From positions 1,988 to 65,987 of the forward strand of contig DGPA01000041.1 in the NCBI GenBank assembly GCA_002389505.1: a stretch of 64,000 bases of DNA, in the 5' to 3' direction. Position numbers and translations under genes: made by a program. The notes under the pieces were generated by a model. That model was given only the letters and a program-made list of their open reading frames with translations. It searched no databases and was not told where the DNA came from. This DNA comes from Halieaceae bacterium UBA4452 (GTDB taxonomy: Bacteria > Pseudomonadota > Gammaproteobacteria > Pseudomonadales > Halieaceae). Each line of letters opens with the position of its first letter. The stretch's first letter is position 1. Below are positions 1 to 8,875 of the stretch, piece after piece.

Positions 1-288
1 TTGCTCCGCATCAACTGCCGCAGTCAACTCACCATTTTGCCGAGAGCGTTGTGCCCACTTAAAAGTATTACCGGTTGCTTTGGTTGTGTTGTTAACAACG
101 CTGCCACGCTGCTCATTTTTGTTGATCCACTTAGAATTACTGTAGTCGCCTTTTTCGCTTATAGCTGAAGCGACATTGCTCACTGCGGTCATTGCACCGC
201 GCAATTGATCATCTGCATTAACGCCAGTGGTTAGTATGGTTAGACTAATGGCTGCAGCTAGTTTGATTAGTGTTTTGCAGTAGTTCAT
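1..288 (-). CDS. Secreted protein of unknown function, 3' end outside window
   Basis: An open frame reads leftward from ATG at 288 to the window edge without a stop, giving 96 residues. The start is supported by a GAGGAAC ribosome-binding site just upstream (about 294-300). The N-terminus (MNYCKTLIKLAAAISLTILTTG) is a clear Sec signal peptide with probable cleavage after VNA near residue 25. The mature part is polar, rich in Asn, Lys, Ser and Thr, with no Cys in the visible portion. I recognise no family. It lies downstream of the subtilase gene on the same strand, with about 158 bases between them. Export to the periplasm or outside is inferred from the signal peptide only. Confidence 0.7.
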   Translation of the reverse strand, partial: MNYCKTLIKLAAAISLTILTTGVNADDQLRGAMTAVSNVASAISEKGDYSNSKWINKNEQRGSVVNNTTKATGNTFKWAQRSRQNGELTAAVDAEQ

Positions 289-446
289 CTTTAGTTCCTC
301 ACTCTCCCCTGACACCTCATGTGTTCAGAGATCGAATTAACGGTTGTTAGTTCGTTGTGGGACCACTGTAGGATTGCAGGGCGGCGACTGATACCAATGA
401 CACTACCCAAATGGGTTAGCTGGCCAATAAAGTACAAATGGGGTGG

Positions 447-2405
447 TTATTGCTGTGGACTAGGTATTTCTGGACGACTCAGGCGCTCTATTTTTTTACG
501 CTCACGTTCATAGATGTGTCCCCAATCGAGGGGGACGTCATGGCTCTGAGGCTGCTCTGTTTCTACGTTAAGACGCTTTAAATGCTCTGTCACACCCCAG
601 CGTCTTTGGTCACTCAAGCCTTTTTCAGACGATTCACTCGTCACTATCAGCTCAAGATTGGGCAGGGTTGGACTACCATCGACGGTGCTTTCGGCAGGTC
701 CGGTTAATGTCTCTTCACCGCGCACCGCCGCATCAATATCTAAGGCTTGTTGCTGACAGTCGGTTGACCCCAGTGTCAGTGCTCTAGACACGTTCGCATA
801 GCCCGCGCCTTGTGTGAAAGGACTGTAAGCCAAACGACCATCTCTATTTATTGCCGGTTCAGCACTGGTTGTGATCAGACATTTCACGTCGTCATTGCTC
901 AGCATCGGATCAGCTTGAAAAAGCAGGGCGGCCATACCGGATACAACCGCCGCAGCTTGGGAGCTCCCGGTGGAGACAAATTCCCCCGTCGTCAACAGGT
1001 AATTTGGATTTTCGACGGCCAGTTGCGACGCGCGAGGTATGATGCCGGTAATATGTCCCCCTGGGGCCACTACGTCTGGTTTTATATGCCCCGCCGGGGT
1101 CGGACCTCGAGAGGAGAAGTCAGGAATATAGTCATCATTTCTGGTATCAGCTGTCCAGGAATCGGTAACGGCACCCACCGATAATACGTAGGGATTATTA
1201 GCTGGGGAGCCGACGGTACCCCAATCTGGGCCGTCGTTGCCCATAGCCGCGACGACCAGAATCCCCGCTTGCCACGCTTTAAGTATGGCCTGATTGAGCG
1301 GCTCATCCCAATACATCACCTGCGGCGTTGCTGACAGCGACATATTCAACACGCGAATATTTAGTCGATCCTTATTGGTGACTGCCCATTGGATGGCCCG
1401 GATGATATCCATGAAATCTGCATCACCCCTCGGGTCAAAAGTGGTAATGGGAACCAGCGATGCATTGGGCGCCATGCCTAGGAAGCGCGGCGTTTCCGCA
1501 GACGTTATTGATGAACTATTGGCAATAATGCTCGCCATGTGCGAGCCGTGCCCACCTAAGTCGACAAGGGGCGCATTCTCCTGGTGCTTTCGGGCATCGT
1601 AATGCCCTACCACTCTAGGTGAGCCAGTGGCATCGGTGGTCAGTGCAGCAGTATCCCACAACCCAGAGTCGATAATAGCGACGCCAACCCCGCGGCCGGT
1701 GATGCCTGCCTTGTGCAATAAATCGGCACCTGATATCTGAGGAAAGTAATAGTTCTCGTGGTTATTTTTATAGGCCTTTGGCAGCTTAGTGCTGCAGTTC
1801 GCTAGGCTCAACTCAATAGCGAGGTCATTTTGAGTGGGTGGCTCAATGGCGGTGTTGAAGGTGAGGCCAATCTCGGTAATCCCAGGCGGCAGGAGAATGT
1901 CGCTGGGCATTGACTCTTTCGCCGGCCAGTTAAATGCCGTCAATGTGTTACCTGTTGCTGGGTGCTTGAGGGTTATTTCTGCCATGCCAAATGTGTCTGC
2001 CCACTGCAAATTCATAGCAGCAAGGCGCTCATCTTCAGTACTAAAATTGTAGACTGACCACGTTACGGAGCTATGGCTGATGGCCATATCGAGCCCGCCA
2101 CCAATCGCACAGTCGCGAGGCTCCTTGAGTACTATTGGGTTGAAATCTTCGGTGAGATGATTCACGGCTGAGTGTGCACGAAGCCGAGGCAGGGCATGCT
2201 CTGACACCGTTCCACCCATGCCGCTAACAATGGGCAGCTCATGGGTGACTGTACCACCGACATCATCAATGAGCGCTGCCAGAGCAGTAAGGTTTTTTCC
2301 TTGTAATAGGACTTGTACGTCTCTCAGTGGGGGTGAGTCAGTGCCGTAGGAGAAGCAGGTGACAGCGATGCCACACGCTAACGAAAGGAAGGCGCGCATT
2401 GACAT
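447..2405 (-). CDS. Secreted subtilisin-like serine protease (S8 family)
   Basis: Subtilase that should hydrolyse peptides outside the cytoplasm. With the start at ATG 2405, a signal peptide covers about residues 1-22, followed by a roughly 200-residue N-terminal region that may hold an inhibitory prodomain. The catalytic triad is visible: Asp246 in VAIIDSG, His286 in GGHGSHMA and Ser482 in STGSSQAA, plus the oxyanion Asn390 in AAMGNDG. The serine motif reads GSSQA instead of the common GTSMA. A C-terminal tail of about 100 residues, charged and rich in Arg/Glu at its end, follows the catalytic domain. An upstream GTG at 2435 overlaps the stop of the GGDEF-EAL gene as GTGA but lacks a ribosome site; AAGAGA precedes ATG 2405, so I prefer that start. 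Probably co-transcribed with the upstream regulator gene. Confidence 0.9.
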   Translation of the reverse strand: MSMRAFLSLACGIAVTCFSYGTDSPPLRDVQVLLQGKNLTALAALIDDVGGTVTHELPIVSGMGGTVSEHALPRLRAHSAVNHLTEDFNPIVLKEPRDCAIGGGLDMAISHSSVTWSVYNFSTEDERLAAMNLQWADTFGMAEITLKHPATGNTLTAFNWPAKESMPSDILLPPGITEIGLTFNTAIEPPTQNDLAIELSLANCSTKLPKAYKNNHENYYFPQISGADLLHKAGITGRGVGVAIIDSGLWDTAALTTDATGSPRVVGHYDARKHQENAPLVDLGGHGSHMASIIANSSSITSAETPRFLGMAPNASLVPITTFDPRGDADFMDIIRAIQWAVTNKDRLNIRVLNMSLSATPQVMYWDEPLNQAILKAWQAGILVVAAMGNDGPDWGTVGSPANNPYVLSVGAVTDSWTADTRNDDYIPDFSSRGPTPAGHIKPDVVAPGGHITGIIPRASQLAVENPNYLLTTGEFVSTGSSQAAAVVSGMAALLFQADPMLSNDDVKCLITTSAEPAINRDGRLAYSPFTQGAGYANVSRALTLGSTDCQQQALDIDAAVRGEETLTGPAESTVDGSPTLPNLELIVTSESSEKGLSDQRRWGVTEHLKRLNVETEQPQSHDVPLDWGHIYERERKKIERLSRPEIPSPQQ

Positions 2406-2431
2406 TGAATCTCTTTTCTTATGGCATTCAT

Positions 2432-4291
2432 TCACGACGCGCTGAGTTGATCACTGAAGTCCTTAGTCGCAACGTCAGCAAGCTGGTCAAGCGTTAGCGG
2501 TTTAGCTAGCAAATACCCTTGTAGGAGCGTGCAACCGTTGGCGCATAAAAACTGAGCCTGCTCCATCGTTTCCACACCTTCGGCAACAATGCGCAGGCCC
2601 AGAGCGTGGCTCAGGCTCAATATGGCTTTGACGATCACGTCACCATCGGTAGTCCCCAAATCCATCACGAAGCTTCTGTCTATTTTTAGGGTATCAATAG
2701 GAAATTGGCGTAAATAACTCAGTGACGAGTAACCGGTGCCAAAGTCGTCAATCGCCAAGTCAAAACCAGCTTCTTTCAACTGTTCGAGTTTACTGAGATT
2801 GGTGCTTGCATCCGACATGACCACGCCTTCGGTCAACTCGAGTTCGACTTTAAAGTGAGTATCTAATTCTTTGAGCATTTCTTTTAAGTGCGCGACAAAA
2901 TTTGACTGCGTGAACTGTACCGGCGAAACATTGACGCTAATGGCCGCGTCAACGGGAAATTTGTTACTCGACAGCCTTACATCGTCGTTGATCTTACGCA
3001 TGATCATATCGCTCAGCGGAATAATCAAACCACTGCTTTCAGCAATCGGTATGAACTTGGCGGGCGAAATTGGCCCCAGCTCAGGATGATTCCACCTGAC
3101 CAAAGCTTCTACGCCGGCAATTTTTCCTGTGGCCGTATCTATCTGAGGCTGATAGACCATTGAAATGTGCTCACCTGAACTCAGAGCCGCTCGCAGCTCG
3201 GTCTCCAGTAAAATTCTTTCTTGGGCGTCATTATTGAGAGATTCATCATAAATTCTCAGGCGCGCTCCACCTTCCGTTTTAGCCGCGCTTAGGGCGGCAG
3301 TGGCATTGCGAAGTAGCGCTGCTGGAGTCTCTCCATGGACGGGCGCCAGAGCAATTCCCAGACTGGGGCTTACCACCAGTTGTTGCGATTCAAGTGACAT
3401 AGGCTCAGCCAAAGCTTTCAGCACTTCGCTAGCAATCGTTTGTAGTTGTGCTTCATCGATAGCATTGCGCACCAAAATACTGAATTCATCTCCCCCTATT
3501 CGGGCTAGATCAACTAGACAGGTTGTTTGATGGGTGGCGCTCTCATCTACCAAATTATCAGAGATGGCATACCCAGCCGCACGTAGATGATCCTGCAGGC
3601 ACTGTGCAATACGGCAGAGGAGTTGATCCCCGCGCTCATAGCCACAGGAATCATTGATTCGCTTAAAGTGGTCTATACCGAAAACAATTAAGCCCGTCTT
3701 GGCGTTTGCTGGTTGTGCATTGACGAGATGTTGATTCAGCTGTTCGCTAAAACGTCGGCGGTTGGGCAAGTCTGTCAGCTGATCAAAATAAGCAAAATAA
3801 CGTAACTTATCTTCTTGAGATTTGAGGTCCAGAAACGCCTGTGACGCTCGCAGCATATAGCGAATGTCGCGTGACAATAGCGTCCAATTAACAGGTTTAG
3901 TTTTGTACTGGGTAGCGCCCACTTTGAAGCCGTGATCAATTGACCCTTTGTCATCGGCGCCGGTGGCGATGAGGACAGGCACATTTTTGCCATGGGCAGT
4001 GGCGCGTATTTGTTGGCATACTTCGAAGCCGGTTTTCCCTGGCATATCCACGTCTAAAAAAACCAGGTCGGGCTGTTCGAGCGCAAACATCGCAATAGCT
4101 TCGTCGCCATCGGCGGCTTCTACTACGGTCATTCCAGCCTCTTCAAGACACTCGCGAGCGAGTAGACGCACCATCATATCGTCGTCGCAAACGAGTATTT
4201 TTGCACTGTTGTTTACGGTTGCTGCGCTGCTCACATTATAACCGGCGTCTATTGGCTGTCGTGTATTGTCATTGTGCGTAAAGCCTACCAT
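2432..4291 (-). CDS. Response regulator with GGDEF and EAL domains (cyclic-di-GMP turnover)
   Basis: Cytoplasmic hybrid regulator of 619 residues. A CheY-like receiver occupies about residues 30-145 with the phospho-acceptor Asp80 in LVFLDVDMPG and an acidic pocket at 36-38. The diguanylate cyclase domain follows with an intact RIGGDEF motif (266-270). The phosphodiesterase domain carries an intact EAL motif (395-397, VEALVRW), DDFGTGYSSL, KIDRSFV and VAEGVET. Both enzymatic signatures look complete, so the net activity (c-di-GMP synthesis or breakdown) cannot be told from sequence. No cognate histidine kinase is adjacent. It is divergent from nadA and directly upstream of the subtilase, which might place that protease under the same transcript. 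Confidence 0.92.
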   Translation of the reverse strand: MVGFTHNDNTRQPIDAGYNVSSAATVNNSAKILVCDDDMMVRLLARECLEEAGMTVVEAADGDEAIAMFALEQPDLVFLDVDMPGKTGFEVCQQIRATAHGKNVPVLIATGADDKGSIDHGFKVGATQYKTKPVNWTLLSRDIRYMLRASQAFLDLKSQEDKLRYFAYFDQLTDLPNRRRFSEQLNQHLVNAQPANAKTGLIVFGIDHFKRINDSCGYERGDQLLCRIAQCLQDHLRAAGYAISDNLVDESATHQTTCLVDLARIGGDEFSILVRNAIDEAQLQTIASEVLKALAEPMSLESQQLVVSPSLGIALAPVHGETPAALLRNATAALSAAKTEGGARLRIYDESLNNDAQERILLETELRAALSSGEHISMVYQPQIDTATGKIAGVEALVRWNHPELGPISPAKFIPIAESSGLIIPLSDMIMRKINDDVRLSSNKFPVDAAISVNVSPVQFTQSNFVAHLKEMLKELDTHFKVELELTEGVVMSDASTNLSKLEQLKEAGFDLAIDDFGTGYSSLSYLRQFPIDTLKIDRSFVMDLGTTDGDVIVKAILSLSHALGLRIVAEGVETMEQAQFLCANGCTLLQGYLLAKPLTLDQLADVATKDFSDQLSAS

Positions 4292-4321
4292 TGATTACAG
4301 CGCTTTTGTGCACTTGGATTG

Positions 4322-4330
4322 TGCTATATT
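4322..4330 (+). promoter_or_regulatory. Candidate extended -10 promoter element of nadA
   Basis: TGCTATATT matches an extended -10 (TGn followed by TATATT) 31 bases ahead of the nadA ATG. No good -35 is visible at 16-18 bases, as is common for extended -10 promoters. Assigned by eye only. Confidence 0.35.
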
Positions 4331-4360
4331 AGTGGACCGCAAACTGCCCCTCAATTAATC

Positions 4361-5434
4361 ATGTCCATTGCTCAAGATAAGCTTATTCGGATTCGCGAGC
4401 AGGTGCATCAACACCTCGATCGCGCTCAACAGCCAGCACTGACCGCCGAGCGACAGGCACAGTTAGAAGACCGGTTTAAGGCATCCCTGGCCCACGAAAA
4501 TGCTGTCCTAGTTGCGCATTACTATACTGCGCCAGAGATTCAGGCGCTGGCAGAGGCGACCGGCGGTTGCGTTTCTGACTCGCTAGAGATGGCGCGCTTT
4601 GGTCGAGATCACCCAGCGCAAACACTCATCGTCGCAGGGGTTCGCTTCATGGGTGAAACAGCAAAAATTTTGACCCCTACTAAGCGGGTATTAATGCCGG
4701 ACCTTGAGGCGACATGTTCCCTTGATTTGGGGTGTCCCGCAGAGGAATTCTCACAGTTTTGTGACGCTCATCCCGACCGAGAGGTGGTGGTGTATGCCAA
4801 CACGTCGGCGGCGGTGAAAGCGCGAGCCGATTGGGTGGTGACGTCCTCTATTGCGCTCGATGTGGCTGAGCATCTCGCCGAGCAAGATAAAAAAATTATT
4901 TGGGCTCCGGACCGACACCTTGGTGATTACGTTCGTCGCACCACAGGGGCTGACATGCTTATGTGGGACGGCGCTTGTATCGTCCATGAAGAATTCAAAG
5001 CCAGAGGTATTGAGCAGCTCAAGCAAGTTCATCCTGAGGCGGGCGTGTTAGTACATCCAGAGTCGCCAGCGTCGGTGATTGATATAGCTGATTATGTTGG
5101 CTCCACTTCGCAAATTATCAAAGCAGCCCAACGCTTACCCAACCACACCTTTATTGTCGCCACTGACCAAGGCATTTTCTTCAAGCTCCAGCAAGCAGCA
5201 CCCGATAAACAATTCATTATTGCTCCCACCGCGGGAGAGGGCGCCACCTGCCGTAGTTGTGCTAACTGCCCGTGGATGGCAATGAACGATCTTGATCGCT
5301 TAGCGGGGGTATTTGATCGCCCTGATAACGAAATAACCGTGGATCCTGAGATTGCAGTGCGAGCCATGCGCCCACTTGATCGCATGCTAGCGTTTGCATC
5401 AGAGCTTAACACCGGCGTTATTGGGCGCGCGTAA
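4361..5434 (+). CDS. nadA: Quinolinate synthase A
   Basis: [4Fe-4S] enzyme that condenses iminoaspartate with dihydroxyacetone phosphate to give quinolinate in de novo NAD synthesis. The protein from ATG 4361 (MSIAQDKL) has 357 residues, close to the usual 340-360. Cluster-binding cysteines of the family are visible in EATCSLDLGC and near the C-terminus in CRSCANCPW; the family motif HYYTAPEIQ is near the N-terminus. An upstream TTG extends the frame but would add a non-conserved leader. Convergent with bepA (17 bases apart). nadE lies 46 kb away in the same window; nadB and nadC are not here. Confidence 0.96.
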   Translation: MSIAQDKLIRIREQVHQHLDRAQQPALTAERQAQLEDRFKASLAHENAVLVAHYYTAPEIQALAEATGGCVSDSLEMARFGRDHPAQTLIVAGVRFMGETAKILTPTKRVLMPDLEATCSLDLGCPAEEFSQFCDAHPDREVVVYANTSAAVKARADWVVTSSIALDVAEHLAEQDKKIIWAPDRHLGDYVRRTTGADMLMWDGACIVHEEFKARGIEQLKQVHPEAGVLVHPESPASVIDIADYVGSTSQIIKAAQRLPNHTFIVATDQGIFFKLQQAAPDKQFIIAPTAGEGATCRSCANCPWMAMNDLDRLAGVFDRPDNEITVDPEIAVRAMRPLDRMLAFASELNTGVIGRA

Positions 5435-5451
5435 CATGACCCCCAGGACCG

Positions 5452-6954
5452 TTATTGCTGCTCTAATGCCGCGCGCATTGTGAGCACGTCGTTAAGGCGC
5501 TCATGGATTTGCGAGGAGGTGGTGAAGTCATTGCCAATAAGCTGTAAGGCGTAGTCCAATTGCCGCTTTGCTGCGTCAAAGTTACCGACCTTGATGAAAT
5601 ATTCAGCTCTGGAGCGATGCAGGCCGACGATGTTACCACTCAAGCCCTGAACCTCGGCAAGTAGGTACCATAGGTTGGGATCATTCGACTGTCGTTGGCT
5701 TTGCGCGAGCAGTACTTCCTCGGCTAAGTAAGCGTTACCGCTTTGTTGCAATGCATGGGCATAGGCCATGGTGAGAGGATGGTTGCCTGGTGACAAGCTA
5801 AGTCGCTTGCGCAGTTTATCTGAAGCCAGCTGGGCGTTACCTTGTGCAAGCGCAATATCGGCGTCAGCAATAACATATTCTATGCGATCACTTTTGTCCG
5901 ACCAAATATCATCAAGGGCCAGCGCGGCTTCGCCCGTCCGACTGGCAGCAGTTAACGCCAGTACTAGACCATAGGTGGCGGCCTCTCGTGATTTAGGCGT
6001 CCCCTCAAGCAGTCCGCGGAAGTAGGCAACAGCTTCTTCGGGTGTACTGGCTAAGTGATTAGTCACTCGAGCACGCATTAGTTGATAGTCAAGGCTTATG
6101 GGACGGATCTGTTTTGGATACTGCATAGCTCGATTACGCGTATCGGCGATGCGGCGCTCAGAGAGCGGATGGCTGCGCAAAAATTCGGGTATCCGCGAGC
6201 CGCTGCTGTAGCGAGTGGCGGCAAGCATGCGCTCAAACATAGCCGGTGCGGCGTGCGGGTCCATACCCGCTTGGTACAATGTGCGCATACCGAGCCGATC
6301 GGCTTCCGCCTCATTGCCACGGCTATAGCGCAGCTGTTGATCCTGGAGCGCTGCCTGGGTCGCGGTCATGGCCGCCATACCTGCATCAGTGCCGGCCGTA
6401 GCCGCTAACAGTACGCCAGCAAGCAATCCGGCAATATTGATTGGTGATTGCTTTTGAGCTAGCTCGACTCGCCTGGAAAAGTGTCGCTGACTCAAGTGGG
6501 CAATTTCGTGGGCAATCACCGTCGCAAATTCATCCTCGGTTTGGGCATATTTGAACAGGCCATTGTGAACGCCAATGATTCCCCCTGGCACGGCGAAGGC
6601 GTTGATGTTTGGGTTGTCGACGATGACAAGTTCGATCCTTCGATCTTGCAGTTCGCTGTGGGTTATCAGTTCGAAGACCAAAGACTCAAGATAGCTATAC
6701 AGGACGGGATCGTTGATCAGCGGTGCTTGACGACGAAACGCTTTCAACCAATTCCTACCCAGTTCATGTTCATATTCGGCTGAGAACAAACTGGTGCTGG
6801 TTGAACCTAAATTGGGTATTTTTAGTCCTTCTGTTGCGCCGTCAGTCGTTGGTGAGGCAACTACCAGTATCATCAGGCATGTGAGAAAGGCGCTCAGTGC
6901 TATAGCTTTGCGCGCGGCTGAAGAAGTGGGCGTTAGTGGTACGGCGATGAGCAT
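5452..6954 (-). CDS. bepA: BepA-like periplasmic M48 metalloprotease with TPR domain
   Basis: Homologue of E. coli BepA (YfgC), which monitors assembly of outer-membrane proteins such as LptD at the BAM machinery. The 500 residues contain an N-terminal signal sequence (about 1-38), an M48 peptidase domain with the zinc motif HEIAH at 149-153 and the third-ligand region GNEAEADRLG at 213-222, and a C-terminal region from about 300 made of tetratricopeptide-like helices. Length is near that of E. coli BepA (487). It is divergent from tusA and convergent with nadA, an order conserved in pseudomonad-like genomes. Active-site residues are intact. Confidence 0.92.
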   Translation of the reverse strand: MLIAVPLTPTSSAARKAIALSAFLTCLMILVVASPTTDGATEGLKIPNLGSTSTSLFSAEYEHELGRNWLKAFRRQAPLINDPVLYSYLESLVFELITHSELQDRRIELVIVDNPNINAFAVPGGIIGVHNGLFKYAQTEDEFATVIAHEIAHLSQRHFSRRVELAQKQSPINIAGLLAGVLLAATAGTDAGMAAMTATQAALQDQQLRYSRGNEAEADRLGMRTLYQAGMDPHAAPAMFERMLAATRYSSGSRIPEFLRSHPLSERRIADTRNRAMQYPKQIRPISLDYQLMRARVTNHLASTPEEAVAYFRGLLEGTPKSREAATYGLVLALTAASRTGEAALALDDIWSDKSDRIEYVIADADIALAQGNAQLASDKLRKRLSLSPGNHPLTMAYAHALQQSGNAYLAEEVLLAQSQRQSNDPNLWYLLAEVQGLSGNIVGLHRSRAEYFIKVGNFDAAKRQLDYALQLIGNDFTTSSQIHERLNDVLTMRAALEQQ

Positions 6955-7062
6955 GCGTTAACTTTAACGTAACTTTACCAATGATGACCGAGATTTTTGC
7001 TACTATTTAGCTGGCGGGCTGCTAGAGGGGCGGATCGTGTTGAGCCGCTGGAGTAAAGAACT

Positions 7063-7305
7063 ATGGACAGGGAATTTATGGAGTCAGACAACCTTGTTGA
7101 TGCACGGCATCAACAATGCCCAATGCCCTTGCTAATGGCTAAGCGCGGTTTGCGTGGCTTGGCCTCAGGAGAGATTTTAAAGGTCTTGGCGACTGACCCC
7201 GGTTCCGAACGTGACTTTCAATCGCTGCAGCGCCTTGGCGGCCATCGTGTTACCACCACACAAGCTAAAGATGGTGTTTTTCACCATCGAATAATAAAGG
7301 CCTAG
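7063..7305 (+). CDS. tusA: TusA/SirA-like sulfur carrier protein
   Basis: Small cytoplasmic sulfur-transfer protein of 80 residues. The family motif CPMPLL carries the reactive Cys19, which accepts persulfide sulfur; homologues serve tRNA 2-thiouridine formation or molybdenum cofactor and related sulfur traffic. Start ATG 7063 follows GAGTAAAG; a second in-frame ATG at 7078 would also leave the motif intact. Ends 2 bases before the permease gene, so the two are surely co-transcribed. The gene order bepA / tusA-perM is a familiar one in pseudomonads. Confidence 0.9.
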   Translation: MDREFMESDNLVDARHQQCPMPLLMAKRGLRGLASGEILKVLATDPGSERDFQSLQRLGGHRVTTTQAKDGVFHHRIIKA

Positions 7306-7307
7306 CT

Positions 7308-8384
7308 ATGATCGACGTATTAAAGAAGTGGTATCACCGCTATCTCAGTGAGGAAGAGTCGGTGCTGCTGCTTATTTTGCTGATATCGGCACTGCTATTG
7401 TTGGCGCTTGTCGGCGACGTGCTGACCCCTATTATGGTCGCGGTTGTCCTCGCGTATTTGATGCAGGGTATGGCCAATCAACTGGTGGGCTGGGGGCTCT
7501 CCGCTACGGTTGGGGTGTGGATATCAACGTTATTATTTACCGGCGCTTTTTTTGCTTTTTCGCTGGGCCTCGTTCCACTGGTATGGCGGCAGCTCATCAG
7601 TCTGGCGCGTGAAGCGCCGACCATGTTGGAAGCGGCACGCCAGGCCTTGTCGGTGCTGCCCGAGCGCTATCCCGCATTGGTGAGTCAGGAGCAGCTCAAC
7701 CAAGTCACGGGCATGTTGCAGAGTGAAATGGGGCAGGTGGGTCAGGTAGTTGTCACCAAGGGACTCAGTTCCATTCCTGCCTTGCTGACAGTCCTTGTAT
7801 TCATGGTGCTCATACCGCTAATGGTCTTTTTCTTCCTCAAGGATCGCGAGGTTATTTTACGCTGGAGCCTGTCTTTTTTACCCGGCGAGCGGCCACTGCT
7901 AAATGCTATTTGGTCTGAAATGAACCAACAAATAGCCAATTATGCCCGCGGCAAGGTCATAGAGATCATTATTGTTGGTGCCGCAAGCTATCTGGTGTTT
8001 ACGGTGTTTGGGCTCAATTACGCCGCTTTGCTAGGGCTTTTGGTGGGCTTGTCAGTCATTATTCCTTACATTGGGGCCGCGCTGGTCACCATACCGGTCA
8101 CCTTCGTGGCGTACTTCCAATGGGGATTAACGCCGGATTTCTATTGGGTCTTTTTGGCTTACGCTGTTGTTCAATTACTCGATGGCAATGTCTTGGTGCC
8201 GCTATTATTCTCTGAGGCGGTTAACTTGCATCCGCTCGCCATTATCGTCGCAGTTCTTTTTTTTGGTGGCATCTGGGGCTTATGGGGGGTGTTTTTTGCC
8301 ATTCCATTGGCAACATTAGTTAACGCCATCATCAGCGCTTGGCCGACCCGCCTAATCGACCACTCAGAGCACGCGTCCTTTTAG
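7308..8384 (+). CDS. perM: AI-2E/PerM family inner-membrane permease
   Basis: Integral membrane protein of 358 residues with about eight hydrophobic segments: two close to the N-terminus (about 20-60), one near 65-95, and a dense block from about 150 to 340. This is the layout of the AI-2E transporter (PerM/YhhT/YdiK) family. Substrates differ between members and cannot be predicted. It is in one operon with tusA, two bases downstream. A weak family symbol is used; perM is given by synteny. Confidence 0.82.
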   Translation: MIDVLKKWYHRYLSEEESVLLLILLISALLLLALVGDVLTPIMVAVVLAYLMQGMANQLVGWGLSATVGVWISTLLFTGAFFAFSLGLVPLVWRQLISLAREAPTMLEAARQALSVLPERYPALVSQEQLNQVTGMLQSEMGQVGQVVVTKGLSSIPALLTVLVFMVLIPLMVFFFLKDREVILRWSLSFLPGERPLLNAIWSEMNQQIANYARGKVIEIIIVGAASYLVFTVFGLNYAALLGLLVGLSVIIPYIGAALVTIPVTFVAYFQWGLTPDFYWVFLAYAVVQLLDGNVLVPLLFSEAVNLHPLAIIVAVLFFGGIWGLWGVFFAIPLATLVNAIISAWPTRLIDHSEHASF

Positions 8385-8444
8385 CGTGCAATCCCATTGC
8401 CCGCAGCGAGGTCCTAGATCCCACCTAGGGAACCGTGCCGTTAA

Positions 8445-8695
8445 CCAGCGGCGAATAGAGGCGCAGTTAGGTTATGCAGCTGCAACTTTAAAGCAACGTC
8501 AATCACCGCGGTCACTGAGGTGACCTTAGCCGATGTGCAAGCACACTACGACGAAACAGTGATGGCCGAGGACGGCGCGCGGCTGCTGATTCAGCTACGC
8601 AGTAGAGCCTTTGCCAGTGAACCCTTTGCAGTGCTGCCTAATGCCCCGTTATCGACGATATTGAGGCGTTTCATAAGACCATGTCGCAACAGTAA
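8445..8695 (+). pseudogene. Short coding remnant with a -1 frameshift, family unknown
   Basis: Between the permease and aceE there are 491 bases without an intact gene. A frame open from 8445 (possible GTG start 8520) reads ADVQAHYDETVMAEDGARLL and on to VLPNA near 8645. The sense of the sequence then continues in another frame from 8648 as VIDDIEAFHKTMSQQ and ends at TAA 8693-8695, while the first frame runs into the basic sequence RRFIRPCRNSNGRHARQ. A single-base loss near 8646-8648 explains both. The joined peptide looks like genuine protein but I recognise no family. It could be a decayed gene, a sequencing error in a small intact gene, or chance. 8385-8444 shows nothing. Confidence 0.35.
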
Positions 8696-8713
8696 CGGCA
8701 GACACGCCCGCCA

Positions 8714-8745
8714 GCCCCCTCGTCGTTGACTGGGGGCAGTTTTTT
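8714..8745 (+). terminator. Intrinsic terminator upstream of aceE
   Basis: GCCCCC (8714-8719) pairs with GGGGGC (8732-8737) around a 12-base loop and is followed by AGTTTTTT. It lies just after the frameshifted remnant and would end tusA-perM read-through before aceE. Confidence 0.7.
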
Positions 8746-8757
8746 AGGTCTTTTTAT

Positions 8758-8774
8758 AGTTCTAAAAAAGAACT
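8758..8774 (+). promoter_or_regulatory. Perfect inverted repeat in the aceE leader, candidate operator
   Basis: AGTTCT-AAAAA-AGAACT is a perfect 6+6 inverted repeat about 100 bases ahead of aceE and just after the terminator. Immediately downstream, 8776-8790 (TATACTAAAATTACC) resembles a degenerate HexR-type box. Function unknown; position suits regulation of pyruvate dehydrogenase. Confidence 0.3.
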
Positions 8775-8875
8775 TTATACTAAAATTACCGAATATGCCT
8801 TAATATTTGCTCATTGATACCAGAATCAAGCATTCCAATACAGAATCTTATCCGTTTTAATTAAAGGATCGTTGT

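Noticed and set aside
319..513. Rightward open frame of 64 codons
   Set aside because: No ribosome site; it runs across the intergenic gap and antisense into the subtilase end, and its composition is not protein-like.
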